A DNA stretch of 6,818 nucleotides from an uncultured Methanobrevibacter sp. (GTDB lineage: Archaea; Methanobacteriota; Methanobacteria; Methanobacteriales; Methanobacteriaceae), in the NCBI GenBank assembly GCA_905235495.1, contig CAJOMK010000138.1, positions 1 through 6,818 on the forward strand, read 5' to 3'. Positions 1-6,811 of this stretch are shown in pieces (the stretch's first letter is position 1; each line of letters starts with the position of its first letter). The notes under the pieces were generated by a model. It was not told where the DNA came from and did no database searches. It saw nothing but the letters and a program-made list of their open reading frames with translations. Made by a program: the position numbers and the translations under genes.

Positions 1-562
1 TTGTAGGCCAACAAATCGAACTTATAGTCTTCATAGAAACCGTTTTCAATGAATCTTCTCATGAGTTCGCAGCCTGCTTCCACTGTATCAAGGTAGTTTA
101 CATCTACAACATGTGTTATTGAAGCATTATGCTTTCTTCTATAATAGAAATGCCTTCTGATGATTGAGATTCTTTCGGCCTTTAAATAAACATAGAAGAA
201 AAATGGCATGTCTTCAAAGTATATTCCTTCTGGAAAAGAGGCATCAATTGACTTTAGAAACTTGTTTCTATAAATTTTTTGACAACTGCTGACAGATAGG
301 TCAAATAGGAAATCCTTTGTTTTTTTTTCTGGTCCAAATACACAGTCATTCCAATCCAATATTTTCCTGATTGATGACCTTGATTCTTGAATCACTCTCT
401 GCAATAGCTATTGATGATATTGAGGGTATTATCAGTAGAGCTATCATTAACTATTATTATTATTTCAATATCTTCAAGTGTCTGATTTATAACGCTTTCA
501 ATAGTTTTTCTTATGAACTTCTCTTCATTATATGCAGAAAGAATTACAGATATTTTTGTTAT
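1..562 (-). pseudogene. Decayed family 2 glycosyltransferase, cut by window edge
   Basis: This is the remnant of a GT-A fold (GT2) glycosyltransferase, spread over all three minus frames. Segment 1 (562 to about 407) encodes the GT2 N-terminus, with SVILSAYNEEKFIRKTIESV and VNDSSTDNT, the usual nucleotide-sugar-binding strand and Asp. An extra T near 406 shifts the frame; without a shift the reading ends at TGA 394-392. Segment 2 (405 to 361) reads IAESDSRIKVINQEN. Segment 3 (359 to the edge) starts LDWNDCVFGPEKKTKDFL and includes FPEGIYFEDMPFFFYVYLKA, the acceptor-side ED region, then stays open to base 1. The stretch normally lying between segments 2 and 3 (RG..AARN...G.yi.f.DSDD, holding the DxD metal site) is absent, so an internal deletion is inferred. 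The start is also abnormal: AAGGAG at 573-568 is followed five bases later by ATA, with an in-frame TAA just upstream and no ATG, GTG or TTG. It lies 37 bp after leuB. Almost certainly inactive; the acceptor sugar is unknown. Confidence 0.8.
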
Positions 563-567
563 TTTAG

Positions 568-573
568 CTCCTT
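568..573 (-). promoter_or_regulatory. Orphaned Shine-Dalgarno of the GT2 remnant
   Basis: AAGGAG on the minus strand sits five bases before ATA (562-560). The following codons read T-K-I-S-V-I-L-S, the normal second residue onward of GT2 proteins. This fixes where the ancestral start was and suggests that ATG mutated to ATA. Confidence 0.6.
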
Positions 574-599
574 ATTGATAAATAAAATGAGTCTTAGTC

Positions 600-1589
600 T
601 TAATTTAAAGCATCAATAATGGCTTGTGCCACTTCAGTTGTTGTTGCATTTCCTCCAAGGTCTGGAGTCAATGTCTTTCCTTCATTCAAGACAGATAGTA
701 TTGCATTGTTTAATTTTTCTTCCGCTTCATACTCTTCCAAGTAGTTCAACATCATGGTTGCGGATAATATCATTGCCATTGGATTTGCTATTCCTTGACC
801 TTCAATGTCTGGTGCAGAACCATGAACCGGTTCAAATAATGCTCCATCTTCACCTATATTTCCAGATGGAATCATTCCAAGACCTCCTACAAGTCCTGCT
901 CCCTCATCTGACAAGATATCTCCAAACAGGTTTGTAGTTACGATAACCTCAAAGGTTTCAGGCCTTGTGATAAGATACATTGCAGTTGCATCAACATAAT
1001 AGTCTTCTGCTTCTATTTCATTCTTGTACTCTTCAGCCACTTCATAGAATGTCTCTTTAAAAAGACCGTCAGTGATTTTCAAGACATTTGCCTTGTGGAC
1101 TCCTGTAACTTTGGACTTATTGTTGTTTTTAGCATATTGGAAAGCATAATTTATGATGCGTTTGCTAGCCTTTTTAGTGATGATTCTCCTAACTATTGCC
1201 CCTTCTTCTGTATATTCCTCTTCCTTTGCAATATACATTCCTTCAGTGTTTTCTCTTACTATCATAAAATCAAGATTGTCAAAGAGGGCATTTGTATTTG
1301 GATAGGATTTCACAGACCTTAAATTTGCAAATAGGTTTAGTTCCTGTCTAAGCCTTACAATAACGTCTGCTGCAGTTTCTCCAGCAGCTCCAAATAGGCA
1401 TGCATCAGCATTTTTTGCAAGTTCGACTGTCTCATCAGGCAAAGCAGCACCATTTTTTTCCAAACATTCATCTCCTGCTTCACCATAAGTGAAATTAAAG
1501 TCAATATTCAATGCTTTCAATACATTTATACAGGCATCCATTACTTCCTTACCAATTCCATCTCCAGGAATCACTGCAATATTATACAT
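600..1589 (-). CDS. leuB: 3-isopropylmalate dehydrogenase
   Basis: This enzyme oxidatively decarboxylates (2R,3S)-3-isopropylmalate to 2-oxoisocaproate in cytosolic leucine synthesis, with a divalent metal. It has 329 residues, about the usual length for archaeal members. Visible motifs are GDGIG (9-13), the substrate arginines in RLRQELNLFANLR (79-91) and R112, ENTEGMY with catalytic Tyr119, HKANVLK with Lys166, metal aspartates D200, D224 and D228, and the cofactor loop HGSAPDI (256-262). Asp261-Ile262 in that loop is the NAD-type pair, where NADP isocitrate dehydrogenases have Lys-Tyr. Val78 falls where homoisocitrate dehydrogenase of Thermus has Arg85 (aligned by eye), which favours isopropylmalate. 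The paralogue AksF (coenzyme B synthesis) is the main alternative; linkage to leuCD supports LeuB. GGTG at 1598-1595 is a ribosome-binding site five bases from the ATG. The gene is third in the leuCDB order, 98 bp after leuD. Confidence 0.93.
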   Translation of the reverse strand: MYNIAVIPGDGIGKEVMDACINVLKALNIDFNFTYGEAGDECLEKNGAALPDETVELAKNADACLFGAAGETAADVIVRLRQELNLFANLRSVKSYPNTNALFDNLDFMIVRENTEGMYIAKEEEYTEEGAIVRRIITKKASKRIINYAFQYAKNNNKSKVTGVHKANVLKITDGLFKETFYEVAEEYKNEIEAEDYYVDATAMYLITRPETFEVIVTTNLFGDILSDEGAGLVGGLGMIPSGNIGEDGALFEPVHGSAPDIEGQGIANPMAMILSATMMLNYLEEYEAEEKLNNAILSVLNEGKTLTPDLGGNATTTEVAQAIIDALN

Positions 1590-1674
1590 TTTTACACCAT
1601 TAATCTCTTTTATAAACTAATTAAAATTAAGTTATTATCAGTGATTTTTAGAAAATTATTAGAAAACTAATTAA

Positions 1675-1689
1675 TTTTTTTTTTTTTTT
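1675..1689. repeat. 15-base homopolymer (T on plus, A on minus)
   Basis: Fifteen consecutive T residues on the plus strand read as A in the leu transcript. The run overlaps the last two bases of the leuD TAA stop and continues for 13 bases into the leuD-leuB spacer. It has the wrong polarity to be a U-tract terminator for the leu genes; it could only stop antisense transcription. Homopolymers of this length are prone to replication and sequencing slippage, so its exact length is uncertain. Confidence 0.8.
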
Positions 1690-2170
1690 ATTCATTTTGT
1701 TTTCTTAAATAACTGATTAAACCACCGGATTCAAGAATTTCCAACATGAATGGAGGCAATTTCTTAAATTCAATCTCCTTTCCACTTTCAGATATAATCA
1801 ATCCTTTTTTCATATCCACTTCTATCTCTTCACCATCTTCAATGATTTCACTTATTCCTGGTGCTTCCAATAGGGGAACACCTACATTTGTAGCGTTTCT
1901 ATAGAATATTCTTGCAAAGGATTCAGCGATTACAGCAGATATTCCACAACCCTTGATAGCTATTGGAGCGTGCTCTCTACTGGATCCACAACCGAAATTG
2001 GTTCCTCCAACTATGAAATCTCCTGGCTTTGCCTGTGATTTAAAGTCAGAAACCAATCCTTCCATACAATGTTTGGATAATTCTTCTTCATCAGTATAAA
2101 TCAAGTATCTACCTGGAAGAATAATGTCTGTATCAATGTCATTTCCAAATTTAAAAACTTTTCCTTTCAT
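1688..2170 (-). CDS. leuD: 3-isopropylmalate dehydratase (isomerase), small subunit
   Basis: This is the swivel-domain subunit that pairs with LeuC to convert 2-isopropylmalate to 3-isopropylmalate through dehydration and rehydration. From the ATG at 2170 it has 160 residues, a normal length for archaeal stand-alone LeuD. The longer open frame back to 2257 overlaps leuC and its extra 29 residues are not family sequence. AAGGA at 2180-2176, five bases before the ATG, also supports 2170. Motifs are GNDIDTDIILPGRYL (9-23) and GCGSSREHAPIAIKGCG (60-76). The substrate-specificity loop reads YLIY (22-25). Methanogen homoaconitase small subunits are known to carry YLRT here, while isopropylmalate isomerases carry YLVY-like sequences, so LeuD is favoured over the coenzyme B paralogue (AksE/HacB). 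It starts 10 bp after the leuC stop and is presumably cotranscribed and translationally coupled. Confidence 0.93.
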   Translation of the reverse strand: MKGKVFKFGNDIDTDIILPGRYLIYTDEEELSKHCMEGLVSDFKSQAKPGDFIVGGTNFGCGSSREHAPIAIKGCGISAVIAESFARIFYRNATNVGVPLLEAPGISEIIEDGEEIEVDMKKGLIISESGKEIEFKKLPPFMLEILESGGLISYLRKQNE

Positions 2171-2180
2171 ATTATTCCTT

Positions 2181-3453
2181 CTATTCTGGTATGCTAATTT
2201 TTCCTTCAATAGCTGATTCGGCAGCCACTTTTGCAGAGGATAGATAAACTTCCCCATCAGGGCTTCCCTGTCTTCCCTTAAAGTTTCTGTTTGATGTTGA
2301 AAGACTGACTTCTTCAGGTCCTATAAGGCCGGTATGACCTCCAAGACATGGTCCACAACAAGGTTGTGACACAAGTGCTCCAGCTTCAACGAATATTTTA
2401 ATCAATCCTTCATCCAAAGCTTTGAGATAAGTTTCTTTTGAAGCTGGTATGACAAGCATCCTAAGGCCATTTGCTATTTTATTTCCTTTCAATATTTTTG
2501 CAGCATCCCTCAAGTCTTCAATTCTTCCGTTTGTACAGGAACCTAAGAAAACCTGATTGATTTCAACATCGCTAAGTTCACTTGCAGGCTTTACATTATC
2601 CACATTGTTTGGGCAAGCCACTTGCGGTTCAAGCTTAGTAACATCAACATCGATTATCTCAAGGCCAGAGGAGTCTAAATCAGTCTTAAGATTGGATTTT
2701 TCTATAAATGCCTTTAGTCTGTTTTTATTTTCTCCAGAAACACGGTCCTTAAGGTATTCATATGTCTTTTCATCAGGTTCCATAAGTCCGGTTTTGCCTC
2801 CCATTTCAATAGCCATGTTTGACAGCACCATTCTATCAGATATGCTCATGCTTGAAATTGTATCTCCAATAAATTCGCATGATTTGTAGGTTGCACCATC
2901 TGCTCCAACAGTTCCAATGATATGTAAAATCACATCTTTTGCAGAGGTGTTTTCCTTTAAATCCCCATTGATGTTAAACTGTATTGTTTCTGGAACTTTA
3001 AACCATAATTGACCGGTTGACAGGACCATTGCCATATCAGTTGACCCGATACCTGTTGCAAATGCTCCAAATGCACCATATGTGCATGTATGTGAATCTG
3101 CACCTACAATAAGGGTCCCTGGCAACACATGCCCTTTTTCAGGCAAGACCTGATGGCAAATCCCTTCATTAACATCATAAAAATGCTCTATATTTTCTTC
3201 TTTTGCAAATTTTCGCATGAATATGTGATTATTTGTAGAATCTAAGGAATCTGCAGGAACTTGATGGTCAAAAGGAATAACTATTTTTGATGGGTCCCAC
3301 ACTTTTTCAGTTCCAATTTTATTGAAGGATTCGACAGCAAGAGGTCCGGTTAAATCATGTATCATGGCTATATCAATATCCCATTACAATTTCACCAGCT
3401 TCCACTTCTCCTTTTCCAGAAGCCCTAGCTAAGATTTTTTCAGCTATTGTCAT
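2181..3453 (-). CDS. leuC: 3-isopropylmalate dehydratase, large subunit, frameshifted near the N-terminus
   Basis: This is the [4Fe-4S] aconitase-family subunit acting with LeuD in leucine synthesis. The uninterrupted frame from the ATG at 3365 gives 394 residues with HDLTGP (3-8), FDHQVPAD (32-39), EGICHQVLPEKG (67-78), ADSHTCTYGAFGAFATGIGS (89-108) and the cluster cysteines C277 (GSCTNGR), C337 and C340 (CCGPC). The true start is probably 3453: AAGGTGAT precedes it and MTIAEKILARASGKGEVEAG is a canonical LeuC N-terminus. That frame runs through EIVM (ending at 3382); then a single base, 3381, separates it from DIDIAM in the other frame, where homologues have one full codon (usually Ala). 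Unshifted, it stops at TGA 3375-3373. Either two bases were lost or one gained. Options are a sequencing or assembly error, a real mutation, or a product starting at 3365 that lacks about 30 residues; no ribosome-binding site is seen before 3365. AksD/HacA is the paralogous alternative. Confidence 0.85.
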
Positions 3454-3456
3454 TCA

Positions 3457-3464
3457 ATCACCTT
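3457..3464 (-). promoter_or_regulatory. leuC: Strong Shine-Dalgarno fixing the leuC start
   Basis: AAGGTGAT on the minus strand is complementary to the conserved archaeal 16S rRNA 3' end (AUCACCUCC). It lies three bases before the ATG at 3453. It shows that translation is meant to begin at 3453, upstream of the frameshift, and not at 3365. Confidence 0.75.
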
Positions 3465-3489
3465 AAAATAGTCTAGTTTTCTTTAAATG

Positions 3490-3497
3490 TTTTATTG
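3490..3497 (-). promoter_or_regulatory. Possible TATA box of the leuCDB operon
   Basis: CAATAAAA on the minus strand is centred about 26 bases before position 3467, which would give a leader of about 14 bases that still includes the leuC Shine-Dalgarno. An overlapping ATTTAAAG at 3488-3481 would place the transcript start inside that Shine-Dalgarno and fits less well. The call rests on spacing in very AT-rich DNA, so it is weak. Confidence 0.25.
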
Positions 3498-3505
3498 TGT
3501 TTTTG

Positions 3506-3565
3506 TTAACTCGTTAGTTACTTAGTCAGTTAATAGTTAGTTAGATTTATTAGTAGTTTTGTTAG
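3506..3565. repeat. TTAG/AGTTA-rich short repeats upstream of leuC
   Basis: The 120-bp spacer between the glycosyltransferase stop and leuC holds a cluster of short related words on the plus strand. AGTTA occurs at 3516, 3528, 3535 and 3539, with extra TTAG words at 3522 and 3562. TAACT at 3507-3511 pairs with AGTTA at 3516-3520 around a four-base loop. The block lies just upstream of the likely leu promoter. It could be an operator array or simply microsatellite-like sequence; no known regulator site is recognised. Confidence 0.45.
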
Positions 3566-3573
3566 TCATTGCA

Positions 3574-5340
3574 TTAAATATAATAGACATCAACTTCAAT
3601 ATCATCATTTTCATCGAGATAATCAAATCTTTCTCTTGGAATTACCTTATTTTCAACAGTCTTTTCCATGCCTAATGTAAATTTATCTTCTCCTTTGCAA
3701 ATGGCATAATGCTTGTTTAGATATTTATAATGCAAAATTGCCTTTTTAATGAAGTCAGATTCTAATGATCCATTGATTATAATCCAATATTTGCTGTCAA
3801 TATTATCTTTCAATTCTTTTTCAGTGTCATCATTTTCAATATAGATGCTTCCGATTTCACCATATTTTTCTTTGATTGAATCTAATTCTTCATCATCATT
3901 TAAGCATTTTGAGGATAGGATAATCTGCAAATCTTTAAAGGAATAATCAATTTTATTGAAATTCTCAATCGCTTCATCCAATTTGCTTAAATCTTCTATT
4001 TTGTATATTATTGAAATCTGTTCTTCATCCTCTTTGTATTCAAATTCTATTGTATCCAATATCTCTTTCCATCTTTCAGTATATGTATGGTTTTCTAAAA
4101 CATTGTAAAGATTATTCATTCTTTTATCTTCATAATCACCATTGAAATCAGGCAAGATTTCAAGATTGTCGAATTCAAATACATTATCTCCAAAAATCTC
4201 TCTAACTCCTTTGGAATAATTGGTAAGAATATTTACATTTGATAGGGAATATTCAAACACCCTTCTTGCAAACATGGTTTTGGATTCGGTAACCGTATTG
4301 ATGTTCAATCCCCATTTTGCCTGTTTATAGACGATAGGTGTCTCTTCATAATCAATTGCAGGATTGATGTATTTCCCATATTTTTCAGGAAAATGAGGGC
4401 CTTTCTTAAAGTAATAACGGTCATATATTTTCATGTCTTTCCATTGCTCATCAATCTTATCAAGCACTTCAACCATCAATCTGGCCCTTTCAGGATACTT
4501 TTCAGTATATCTTCCTGCAAAGATTATTGCATCAATGGTTTCTCCAGTTAGATTCAATGGGTTGAAAAGCTTTGGCTGTCCTGCGAAAGGCAGAGCATAA
4601 ACATGAGGATGGTCGAAATCATTTTTGTACCATTCAATGCATTCCTTCGCTGTTGTAAATATATAGTCAAATTCCTTTGCGGTTTCAGCAAATGAATACT
4701 TTTCGGTTCTATAGTTTGGAGGATCCTCCTTGTTCCAAAAAACAGTAGGAATATTATTTTCTCTGCAATACTCCAAAATATTAAGCAGAATTTTTCTGTT
4801 TTCATCCTTTTTATAAAGCTTTAGGATTTTATTGTTCCAAGGACCTTTTCCTGTGAAATTATGTCCGAACCATGTGGATTCGCAAAGGAAAATATCTGGA
4901 TTTTCCTTCATTTCTTCCTTCCAGGTTTTTGGATGAAGGCTTATTGGAGTAAATTCATATTTAAAACAGTCATAAGTGAATTGATCAGAAATAAATGCAA
5001 CTTTAATGTCCTTTAAGTTTTTAGGATTTCTTGTTTTGTCTTGAGCCTTATCTTCATTTTTCAATTTGGCTTTAGCTGATTTGGCTTCAGCCTTGTTTTC
5101 CCATTTAGGCTTATCTTTGATTTTAGCATATTTCTTCCAAACCTTATATGCTTTGCTTGATTTGAAATGCTTATTTTCCTTTTTAAGTTTTTTTACTTGC
5201 TTATTTAACTTATCATTCAATTTTCTTTCATTCTTTATTTGCCTATTCAATTCTTCGTTTTCCTTTCTCAATTGTTCCAAGTAGTCTTCTGCCTCAAATT
5301 TCATGTATCTTTCGTTTAAATATTTTTCATTTTGAGTCAT
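3574..5340 (-). CDS. CgeB-like GT-B glycosyltransferase with N-terminal coiled coil
   Basis: A predicted cytosolic or membrane-associated sugar transferase for surface glycan; donor and acceptor are unknown. Residues 16-60 form a Glu/Lys-rich coiled coil, then SSKAYKVWKKYAKIK and a charged Lys/Ala linker to about 110. The GT-B part follows: IKVAFISDQFTYDCFKYEF (112-130), LCESTWFGHNFTGKGPWNNK (152-171), IPTVFWNKEDPPNY (197-210), LPFAGQPKLFNPL (250-262), IIFAGRY (272-278). Then GLNINTV (344-350) and TMFARRVFEYSLSNVNILTN (355-374) with SKGVREIFGD (376-385) are the signature of the CgeB/Glyco_trans_1_2 donor-binding domain. Residues 440-550 (ISIIYKIEDLSKLDEAIENF, YWIIINGSLESDFIKKAIL) resemble a GT2-like domain often fused here, but the acidic DDDD-type motif reads NGSLES, so this part is probably non-catalytic. 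There is no signal peptide or membrane segment. The ATG at 5340 has a weak GATGAT upstream; Met13 is a possible later start. The closeness of wecC supports a glycan role. Confidence 0.82.
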   Translation of the reverse strand: MTQNEKYLNERYMKFEAEDYLEQLRKENEELNRQIKNERKLNDKLNKQVKKLKKENKHFKSSKAYKVWKKYAKIKDKPKWENKAEAKSAKAKLKNEDKAQDKTRNPKNLKDIKVAFISDQFTYDCFKYEFTPISLHPKTWKEEMKENPDIFLCESTWFGHNFTGKGPWNNKILKLYKKDENRKILLNILEYCRENNIPTVFWNKEDPPNYRTEKYSFAETAKEFDYIFTTAKECIEWYKNDFDHPHVYALPFAGQPKLFNPLNLTGETIDAIIFAGRYTEKYPERARLMVEVLDKIDEQWKDMKIYDRYYFKKGPHFPEKYGKYINPAIDYEETPIVYKQAKWGLNINTVTESKTMFARRVFEYSLSNVNILTNYSKGVREIFGDNVFEFDNLEILPDFNGDYEDKRMNNLYNVLENHTYTERWKEILDTIEFEYKEDEEQISIIYKIEDLSKLDEAIENFNKIDYSFKDLQIILSSKCLNDDEELDSIKEKYGEIGSIYIENDDTEKELKDNIDSKYWIIINGSLESDFIKKAILHYKYLNKHYAICKGEDKFTLGMEKTVENKVIPRERFDYLDENDDIEVDVYYI

Positions 5341-5377
5341 TATATCATCTCTTGAACAATAATTGATTTGAATATCC

Positions 5378-5517
5378 TATTTGAATATGATTTTAATAAT
5401 TAGTTTTAGGGGAAGGTTTTTATTTTATTTGAATATGATTTTAATAATTAGTTTTAGGGGAAGGTTTTTATTTTATTTGTATGATTTTAATAATTGATTT
5501 TATAAGGTTTTATTTTT
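5378..5517. repeat. Perfect 48-bp tandem duplication plus a degenerate third copy
   Basis: Bases 5378-5425 and 5426-5473 are identical 48-bp units beginning TATTTGAATATGATTTTAAT and containing TTTTAGGGGAAGG. A third, diverged copy follows at 5474 to about 5517: it lacks AA after TATTTG, and the AGGGGAAGG segment is reduced to ATAAGG. A further fragment, TTTGAATAT, lies at 5367-5375 before the first unit. The array fills most of the 211-bp spacer between wecC and the glycosyltransferase. Identity of the first two units implies recent duplication or strong constraint. No open frame runs through it. Confidence 0.92.
5498..5505 (-). promoter_or_regulatory. Possible TATA box upstream of the glycosyltransferase
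   Basis: TTATAAAA on the minus strand is preceded by AAAACC, which resembles a BRE. It occurs only in the degenerate third repeat copy; the two perfect copies have CTTCCCCTAAAA at the equivalent place. Use of this site would give a leader of roughly 135 bases carrying both 48-bp units. The call is weak because the spacer is nearly all A/T. Confidence 0.25.
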
Positions 5518-5551
5518 AAAATTATTAATTACAGTTTTTAATATTTTAGAA

Positions 5552-6811
5552 TTAATGGATAAACTTGTATAAGTTTCCAAAGTTGATTAAAGTAATATCC
5601 TCTTCAGCTGATTTGAGAATGTTTTTTGTATCGAATATTATAGGGGTTTTCATATTTTCCCTAATGGCTTCGTAATCCAATTCCTTGAATTGGTCATGAT
5701 CAGCTAAAATCAATATCAATGAGGAATCCTTTATAGCATCCTCAAATGAAAGGTATTCTGGATTATCGAAGTGTGGGTCATGAATTGCAACATCATATCC
5801 TGCTGCCTTTAGACCATAGATTATTTCAAATGCAGGACTTTCCCTTGCATCATCGGTGTTTCCCTTATATGCCACTCCAAATACGCTGATCTTTTCTGCA
5901 TCCTTATCAAGATTTGCAAGTATCTTGCCGGTATTTTCGATTACAAATCCAGGCATGCTGTTGTTTGTATCCCTTGCCAATTTGATTATTTTTGCAACAT
6001 CAGGTGCTTTTGCATAAATGAAATATGGATCGATTGCTAAGCAGTGGCCACCTACACCTGGGCCAGGGCTATGGATATTGACTCTTGGATGCTTATTTGC
6101 CATTTCAATCACATCAAGTGCATTCACTCCAATTTCTGCACCTATTTTGGCAAGTTCGTTTGCAAGTGCAATGTTCACATCTCTGAAGGTGTTTTCCATA
6201 CATTTGGATAATTCTGCTGTCTTGGCTTCGGTTTCAATTATTTCCCCTTTAACAAAGGTTCTGTAAACATCTGCAGCTTTGCGGCTACATTCTTCAGTGA
6301 TTCCACCAACAATTCTATTGTTGTTTACCAATTCTTCCATTATTTGTCCAGGAAGAACTCTTTCAGGACAGTGAGCAAGGAAGAGATCTTCTCCGATGAC
6401 ATATCCTTCTTCTTCAAATATAGGCTTTATAATTTCATCAGTAGACATTGGAGCTATTGTAGATTCAATGATTACAACATTTCCCTTCTTCAAAACAGGC
6501 AAGATAGATTCGCATGCTGAAATGACATAGCTTAAGTCACAACTCAAATCTTCCTTCACATAAGGTGTAGGTACTGTAATAATAAAGGTAGCTGCTTCTT
6601 CAGGAGTTTCGCAAGCATGATAATGGCCTTTTTCCACAGCATTTTTAATTGCATCAGATATTCCGGGTTCTTCTATATGAGCTATTCCTTGATTTAATTT
6701 CTCTACAATTTCCTTGTTGACATCAACTCCAAGAACCTCACATCCATTCTTAGCAAATAATGCTGCAGTTGGTAAACCAATGTATCCTTGTCCTACAATA
6801 CAAATTTTCAT
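5552..6811 (-). CDS. wecC: UDP-N-acetyl-D-mannosamine dehydrogenase
   Basis: This cytosolic enzyme oxidises UDP-ManNAc at C6 twice, with NAD+, to UDP-ManNAcA, a donor for surface polysaccharides or archaeal N-linked glycans. It has 419 residues, a typical and complete length. The N-terminal Rossmann domain carries GQGYIG (7-12) with Asp30 ending the second strand. The central part has CPERVLPG (148-155) and ELSKCMENTFRDVNIALANE (200-219) with the conserved Lys203. Catalytic Cys257 sits in HSPGPGVGGHCLAIDPYF (247-264). The C-terminal UDP-binding domain has AYKGNTDDARESPA (314-327). HPRVNI before the Cys loop together with GVGGHCLAIDP is the WecC form. UDP-glucose dehydrogenases have GFGGSCFPKD instead, and WbpA-type UDP-GlcNAc dehydrogenases have GLGGHCIPIDP. 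The ATG at 6811 directly precedes KICIVGQGY; the upstream Shine-Dalgarno lies outside the window. The epimerase that makes UDP-ManNAc (wecB) is not in view. Confidence 0.93.
   Translation of the reverse strand: MKICIVGQGYIGLPTAALFAKNGCEVLGVDVNKEIVEKLNQGIAHIEEPGISDAIKNAVEKGHYHACETPEEAATFIITVPTPYVKEDLSCDLSYVISACESILPVLKKGNVVIIESTIAPMSTDEIIKPIFEEEGYVIGEDLFLAHCPERVLPGQIMEELVNNNRIVGGITEECSRKAADVYRTFVKGEIIETEAKTAELSKCMENTFRDVNIALANELAKIGAEIGVNALDVIEMANKHPRVNIHSPGPGVGGHCLAIDPYFIYAKAPDVAKIIKLARDTNNSMPGFVIENTGKILANLDKDAEKISVFGVAYKGNTDDARESPAFEIIYGLKAAGYDVAIHDPHFDNPEYLSFEDAIKDSSLILILADHDQFKELDYEAIRENMKTPIIFDTKNILKSAEEDITLINFGNLYKFIH

Noticed and set aside
371..619. Plus-strand open frame over the GT2 remnant and the leuB end
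   Set aside because: It is a low-complexity reverse reading of the minus-strand glycosyltransferase remnant, rich in Ile and Tyr from AT-rich codons, with no family motifs.
1608..1616. TTTATAAAA on the minus strand as a separate leuB promoter
   Set aside because: Usual TATA spacing would start the transcript inside the leuB start codon and exclude the GGTG ribosome-binding site at 1598-1595. Read-through from leuD is simpler.
1675..1689. Poly-T tract as a terminator between leuD and leuB
   Set aside because: The T residues are on the plus strand, while the leu genes are transcribed from the other direction, so the transcript carries an A-tract and not a U-tract.
2171..2257. Upstream extension of LeuD overlapping leuC
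   Set aside because: The extra 29 residues are an out-of-frame reading of the leuC end and are not LeuD-like. The ATG at 2170 has a good Shine-Dalgarno and gives the usual family start.
3363..3453. Programmed ribosomal frameshift in leuC
   Set aside because: No slippery heptamer or downstream structure is evident at ATGGGATATTGA, and LeuC is not known to use recoding. A lesion or sequence error is more likely.
5378..5517. CRISPR array
   Set aside because: The units are directly adjacent with no unique spacers, there are only two perfect copies, and no cas genes are present.
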